From assembly GCF_037893015.1 (NCBI RefSeq), contig NC_133661.1, positions 189,299,991 through 189,363,990 on the forward strand: 64,000 bases of DNA, read 5' to 3'. Position 1 is the stretch's first letter. Each line of letters starts with the position of its first letter. This DNA comes from Macrotis lagotis. Its lineage: Eukaryota > Chordata > Mammalia > Peramelemorphia > Peramelidae. The position numbers and the translations under genes are program-made. Shown piece by piece: positions 60,425 to 64,000 of this stretch. The notes under the pieces are model-generated. The model was given only the letters and a program-made list of their open reading frames with translations. It was not told the origin of the DNA and did not search any database.

Positions 60425-61044
60425 TAATTGGGTATAGAAATCTAGAAAGAAAAAGAAAGGGAAACGGGAGAAAGGGGACAACGGGATGGGAAGAGGGATA
60501 TAGGTGATAGAGGAGAAGGTAGATTATGGAAGAGGATAGTCAGGTATAACACATTTTCTATTTTACTTTTAAGAAGATGGTGGGATTGGGTGGCATGCCC
60601 AGAACCCCGTGACTGGATGGTTGCTGGGTGTCTGAGGTGAGAAGTGGACTTGAGGCCTTCTGGCTCCAGGGTTAGCTATCTGTGTACTGAACCACTAGGC
60701 CCTAAAGCACACTTCTGAATAGGAACAGAGTGAAAAGAAAGAGAAAATATAATAAATGGTAGTGGGTAAGAATGGATGGAGGGAATTACTATCAACAATG
60801 GAAAAATATGGAAGTAAATTCACTGATGGACTTATGATAAAGAATGCCATCCACCCCAGATACAGAGTCAGCTGATGATATCTGAACAGACTGAAGCACT
60901 ATTTTTATCTCTTCCCTTCACCTTATTTCTTTGAGGTTTTTTTAATTTTTGTGGGGGGGGGTGGGGGAATGTTTTTTCTTTCAACAATAATATTTTGGTA
61001 ATGTGCAAATAAATAAAAATGCAAATTTAACAAAACATATTTAA
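58181..61044 (+). mobile_element. HAL1-type half-LINE (ORF1 only), apparently full length
   Basis: A 2.86-kb element bounded by a perfect 17-bp duplication. The 5' end 'ggtggagccatgatggcagc' is L1-like. The 5' UTR runs to about 58970. ORF1 then runs to about 60000: a coiled-coil part at 59319-59606 (MEKEIRKFSKQNKSFKCRME..NLKIIGFPESHNQEKSLDFI), then the RNA-binding and C-terminal regions ('aactcccaagtcaaagagaa', 'gcttggaatgcaactgagaa', 'ctcttccagggaaaaagatg'). ORF1 has frameshifts. No ORF2 follows; about 1 kb of unrelated 3' sequence does, with a CA/TA microsatellite and a SINE-derived piece at about 60575-60705, ending in A-rich 'aaataaataaaaatgc'. Known HAL1 elements have this make-up. They are copied by L1 proteins supplied in trans (family knowledge). 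Confidence 0.88.
60356..60421. repeat. (CA)n(TA)n microsatellite in HAL1 3' region
   Basis: About 14 CA units, then 'tatacaca' and about 14 TA units. Confidence 0.93.
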
Positions 61045-61134
61045 AAAAGAACTGAGAAGAGAGGACCAGCAAACATTATTTAGCTGAAGACATAAAGCAG
61101 ATTATATGACATTGTTGAACAAGATCTAATACAG

Positions 61135-61284
61135 GGTGTCACTAGTTGGCACTATGGATAGAGAACTGGCCCTGGAGTCAGGAGTAGCTGAGTTCAAATC
61201 TGGACTCAGACACTTAATAATTACCTAGCTGTGTAGCCTTGGGCAAGCCACTTAACCCCATTGCATAGCAAAGACCTAAAAAAA
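61135..61284 (+). mobile_element. tRNA-derived marsupial SINE, sense, 14-bp TSD
   Basis: 'ctagttggcactatggatag', 'ctggccctggagtcaggagt', 'cttaataattacctagctgt' and 'cttgggcaagccacttaacc' lead to an A-rich tail. It is flanked by 'aagatctaat(a/g)cag' at 61121-61134 and 61285-61298, with one difference between the two copies. Confidence 0.95.
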
Positions 61285-61298
61285 AAGATCTAATGCAG

Positions 61299-63885
61299 CC
61301 CTTCATACAATGTATCTAATACCATATTTCCTATGAAATCTACAAGATTATGTGTTATGTATGAAGCTTGTCTAATCTCTCCAACTAATATACATATACT
61401 TTATATTTTATTTTCCTTTTATGTTATAAGATCCTCTACAGTAGAAAATATTTCATTGTTTGTATTTTTATGTCCAGGTTCAAACACATAGTAAGCATTT
61501 AATTAGTTTGATTATGCACTAAAATATATTTTGATCTAATAAGGAGATGGGAATGTCAGCAACAAGTCATCGTTCAACAGAATTATAGTAACTGAAGTCT
61601 TTAAGTGATTTTAACAGGCAACTCATTCAATATATGGATGATACATAACTAAAAGAGGAATTTTCCTATGAAATTTTCTACAAGGGAAGTATTCATTCAA
61701 CTTCCACATGTATATAATGAAGGGAAAATCCCTTGCAGTTTCTTAGTGAATTGAGAAGAGGAGTGAGTCAGAGTTCAGAGGGGCTTTGATTCAAATCTTA
61801 CCACTGATGTACACTTACCATGAGGTCATAGATAATTCACTTAATGTATGAAAAGAGAAAATTGGAGATTTCATCTAAAGTACATTTCAGTTATAAATTT
61901 TGTTCTTAGTATTCTAATTGAATGATGATATTGGTGAAGATGGTGATAATAACTTGCTCTTATATTAACATAACCTGGGAGTCAGGTACTATTCTTTTCA
62001 ATTTTTTTTTTATTTAAGGCAGTGAGGCTAAGTGACTTGTGAGGCAGGTTCTATTAATAGTTAATTTTAACAGATAAAGAAGCTAGGGTGTATAGAGGGA
62101 AAGTGACTTGCCCAGGGTCACACAGCTATTAAGTGTCTGACACAAAATTTGAATTTATGCTGATTTTCAATCTAGGACTAGAACTGATCCACGATAAGTC
62201 TATTGAGATTTTATTGTGCCCTGTGTCTGTCATCTATGTATTAACTATCCTTTCATGGATCATGTGAACTAAAAATTGATTAATTATGACAAAACATTTT
62301 AAGGAAAAAATTTTATATTGGAAATTACAAGTTCTGGGTTGGAATAGTATTTCTTTCTTAAGCAATGGCAAGGATCTATTTTGATGCAGGAATTTATCAG
62401 ACCATTTTCTTCCCTACAACTTCTCAAATTTAAAATTCCTATTTATTGCTGTCTCAAATCTCTTTATTTTCATCTCAGTTTTTCACATTATTTTGGCATA
62501 ATTATTCTTCTCTAAGTCATTTATGTCATTTGCAAAAATGATTCATCATTTTATACTCAGCTAAACAGTATAATATGTAGTTATCAACAAGATATGCAGT
62601 TATCAAGCAATTTTTCAATTACTAGGCCCATTTCCTGAGTTTATCAAAAATTTTTAACAATTATCAACTTGGTAGATAAATAATGAAAAAAAGCCTCTAT
62701 GTTTGAGTATATTGTATGTGAATGTATAAGAGAAAAAGACAGAGAGAAAGAGACAGAGGGAGCCAGAGTAAAAGAGAGACAGACAAACATAGAGTCCTCG
62801 TTTCTTTTGCTGTTGTCTCCTTACATTATTATGTATTCTTTTTTATTAAATGCCAAAACTTATTTAATAAGGATTATATTCCATAAATATATAACAACAA
62901 TATTGCCAATAACTTATTTAATGTAATTATGAAAAAAGAATTATTTAAAATTCCTTGTAATGCTTACTAGGATTTGACCTAATTATTACATATCAAGACT
63001 TCATTGAACTAGATGACATTTAAGTTGCTAAATAATATACCTTTCCAAAGACAAGCTAACAATAATTTCACAGGAAACTCCTATATTCCAAATATTTTTA
63101 CTAAACATTCCAAATGAGAATAATACATCTCTAAAACCAATATACTAGTTTTGAAGATATCTTACCCCCCAAGGAAGCAAAGGTTCTTGCCTCAATTTAT
63201 TCTTTCAGTTTCCTTAGTGATTTGAAGAGGCATACAAGAAGATTGAGTATGTAAAATAACTTTTTAGCCTTAAGCAATTTGGGTATTTGCTTTGCTTGAG
63301 TATGCATATAAGATATAATTGTACTTTTTTTGTTTCAGAAGGTATGGTTAGGAAAAGTGTTAACTAATTGAAAAAATAAAATTTTAAAAATGGAAATAAA
63401 TTTTAAACATGGAAAGTTTATGAAAGTACCTACAAGGATTAAGTTCTACTCTATCACAGATATCAGAAATCTATGACCAGTTGAAAAAACTCTCACCTAC
63501 GTGTAACTGGCATTTTCATTTTGGGCATTCTCTCTTTGAATCTCTTTGCATTTTCCCCATAATTACAAAGGGGAAAAAAAAAAAACCTCTCTAAAAATAT
63601 AGTCCAGAGATCAAATTGTATAGAATAACAGTGTGGGGTAAAATTTGGGGAAGGATTAGCAGGTAATGTGATAAAGATAAAACTATATAGGAAATTAGGT
63701 CCTGACTACTACACTCATTATGCAATATTTGTGAATAGAAAATCAAAGAAAAAACACTTGGGTTCAAATCATTACTGTTACCTCTTAATAGTGTTACCAC
63801 ATAGTCACAATTTCTTTATATATGATCCCTTTCATTTTAAGTTCTATTATCATTGGGCCTGTAAGCACAAATACTCAGAATTATT
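61299..63885. other. Intergenic with old SINE pieces
   Basis: About 61745-61900 is MIR-like in sense ('agtcagagttcagaggggct', 'gattcaaatcttaccactga'). About 62020-62200 is an antisense SINE piece ('gtgacttgcccagggtcaca', 'cagctattaagtgtctgaca') next to a partial second one. A purine-rich GA tract lies at 62728-62790. No gene is seen. Confidence 0.5.
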
Positions 63886-64000
63886 TTTATCATTATTATA
63901 TAAATATTTTATTGGTTTTCCAATTACACACAGTAGTAGTTTCTGTGATTGATTTTTGGAAAGTTTTGAGTTTTTAAATGTTTTTCTCCCTCCCTCCCTT
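63886..64000 (-). mobile_element. L1 LINE 3' end, antisense, running off the window
   Basis: 'attattatataaatatttta' and 'ccaattacacacagtagtag' repeat the L1 3' end seen at 42557-42620. The rest of the element lies beyond 64000. Confidence 0.8.

Noticed and set aside
1-64000. CRISPR arrays, tRNA or rRNA genes, bacterial operons
   Set aside because: None seen; tRNA-like sequence is confined to SINE heads and all repeat arrays are simple microsatellites.

Overview
The window looks like nuclear DNA of a marsupial mammal. It holds single-exon class II olfactory receptor genes. It also carries young tRNA-derived SINEs of a marsupial type, whose copies share the ends 'gcaaggcaaa..gggttaagtggcttgcc' and 'caccta(g)c(c)g/tgcccc'. 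A second SINE family ends in a 'gaaggacaaac' tail. Many L1 copies are of the marsupial type, and there are older MIR-like pieces and long TA/CA/GA microsatellites. From memory the SINE type points to an Australian lineage such as a dasyurid, but that is a recollection and not shown here. The sequence is AT-rich overall and gene-poor.

The only intact protein-coding genes I can support are two OR4-type olfactory receptors, both on the minus strand and about 28 kb apart (4033-5034 and 32845-33783). Each has a good splice acceptor just upstream of its ATG, the usual arrangement of a coding exon preceded by non-coding exons. A third piece of host-gene origin is a processed retrocopy of the selenoprotein gene MSRB1 at about 17918-20072. 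It still carries the in-frame UGA selenocysteine codon, a 3' poly-A tract and a 13-bp target-site duplication, but a one-base insertion breaks its frame.

Region by region: 1-6.5 kb holds an OR gene with flanking microsatellites and no confident repeats. Region 6.5-14 kb holds L1 3' ends, SINEs, MIR pieces and a perfect 63-bp inverted repeat. Region 14.3-21.7 kb holds two antisense L1 copies that have received a SINE, a solo LTR and the MSRB1 retrocopy. Region 22-31 kb holds a probable hAT-type DNA transposon, SINEs, L1 pieces and MIRs. Region 32.8-33.8 kb is the second OR gene. Region 34-41 kb is mostly unassigned sequence with microsatellites.

Region 41-57 kb is a dense stack. A long antisense L1 (42557-46180 plus 52118-54370) is split by a second L1 (46181-52117), which is itself split by a short, broken class II-like endogenous retrovirus with two LTRs (46938-49573); several SINEs sit within these. 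Region 58181-61044 is an apparently complete half-L1 (ORF1-only, HAL1-type) element with a perfect 17-bp target-site duplication. Region 61-64 kb holds SINEs, MIR-like pieces and the 3' end of another L1 running off the edge.

There is no operon-like or multi-gene system here, and I found no convincing new biological system. The most interesting items are the selenoprotein retrocopy, the HAL1 copy, the 63-bp inverted repeat, the atypical first OR gene and the order of nested insertions.
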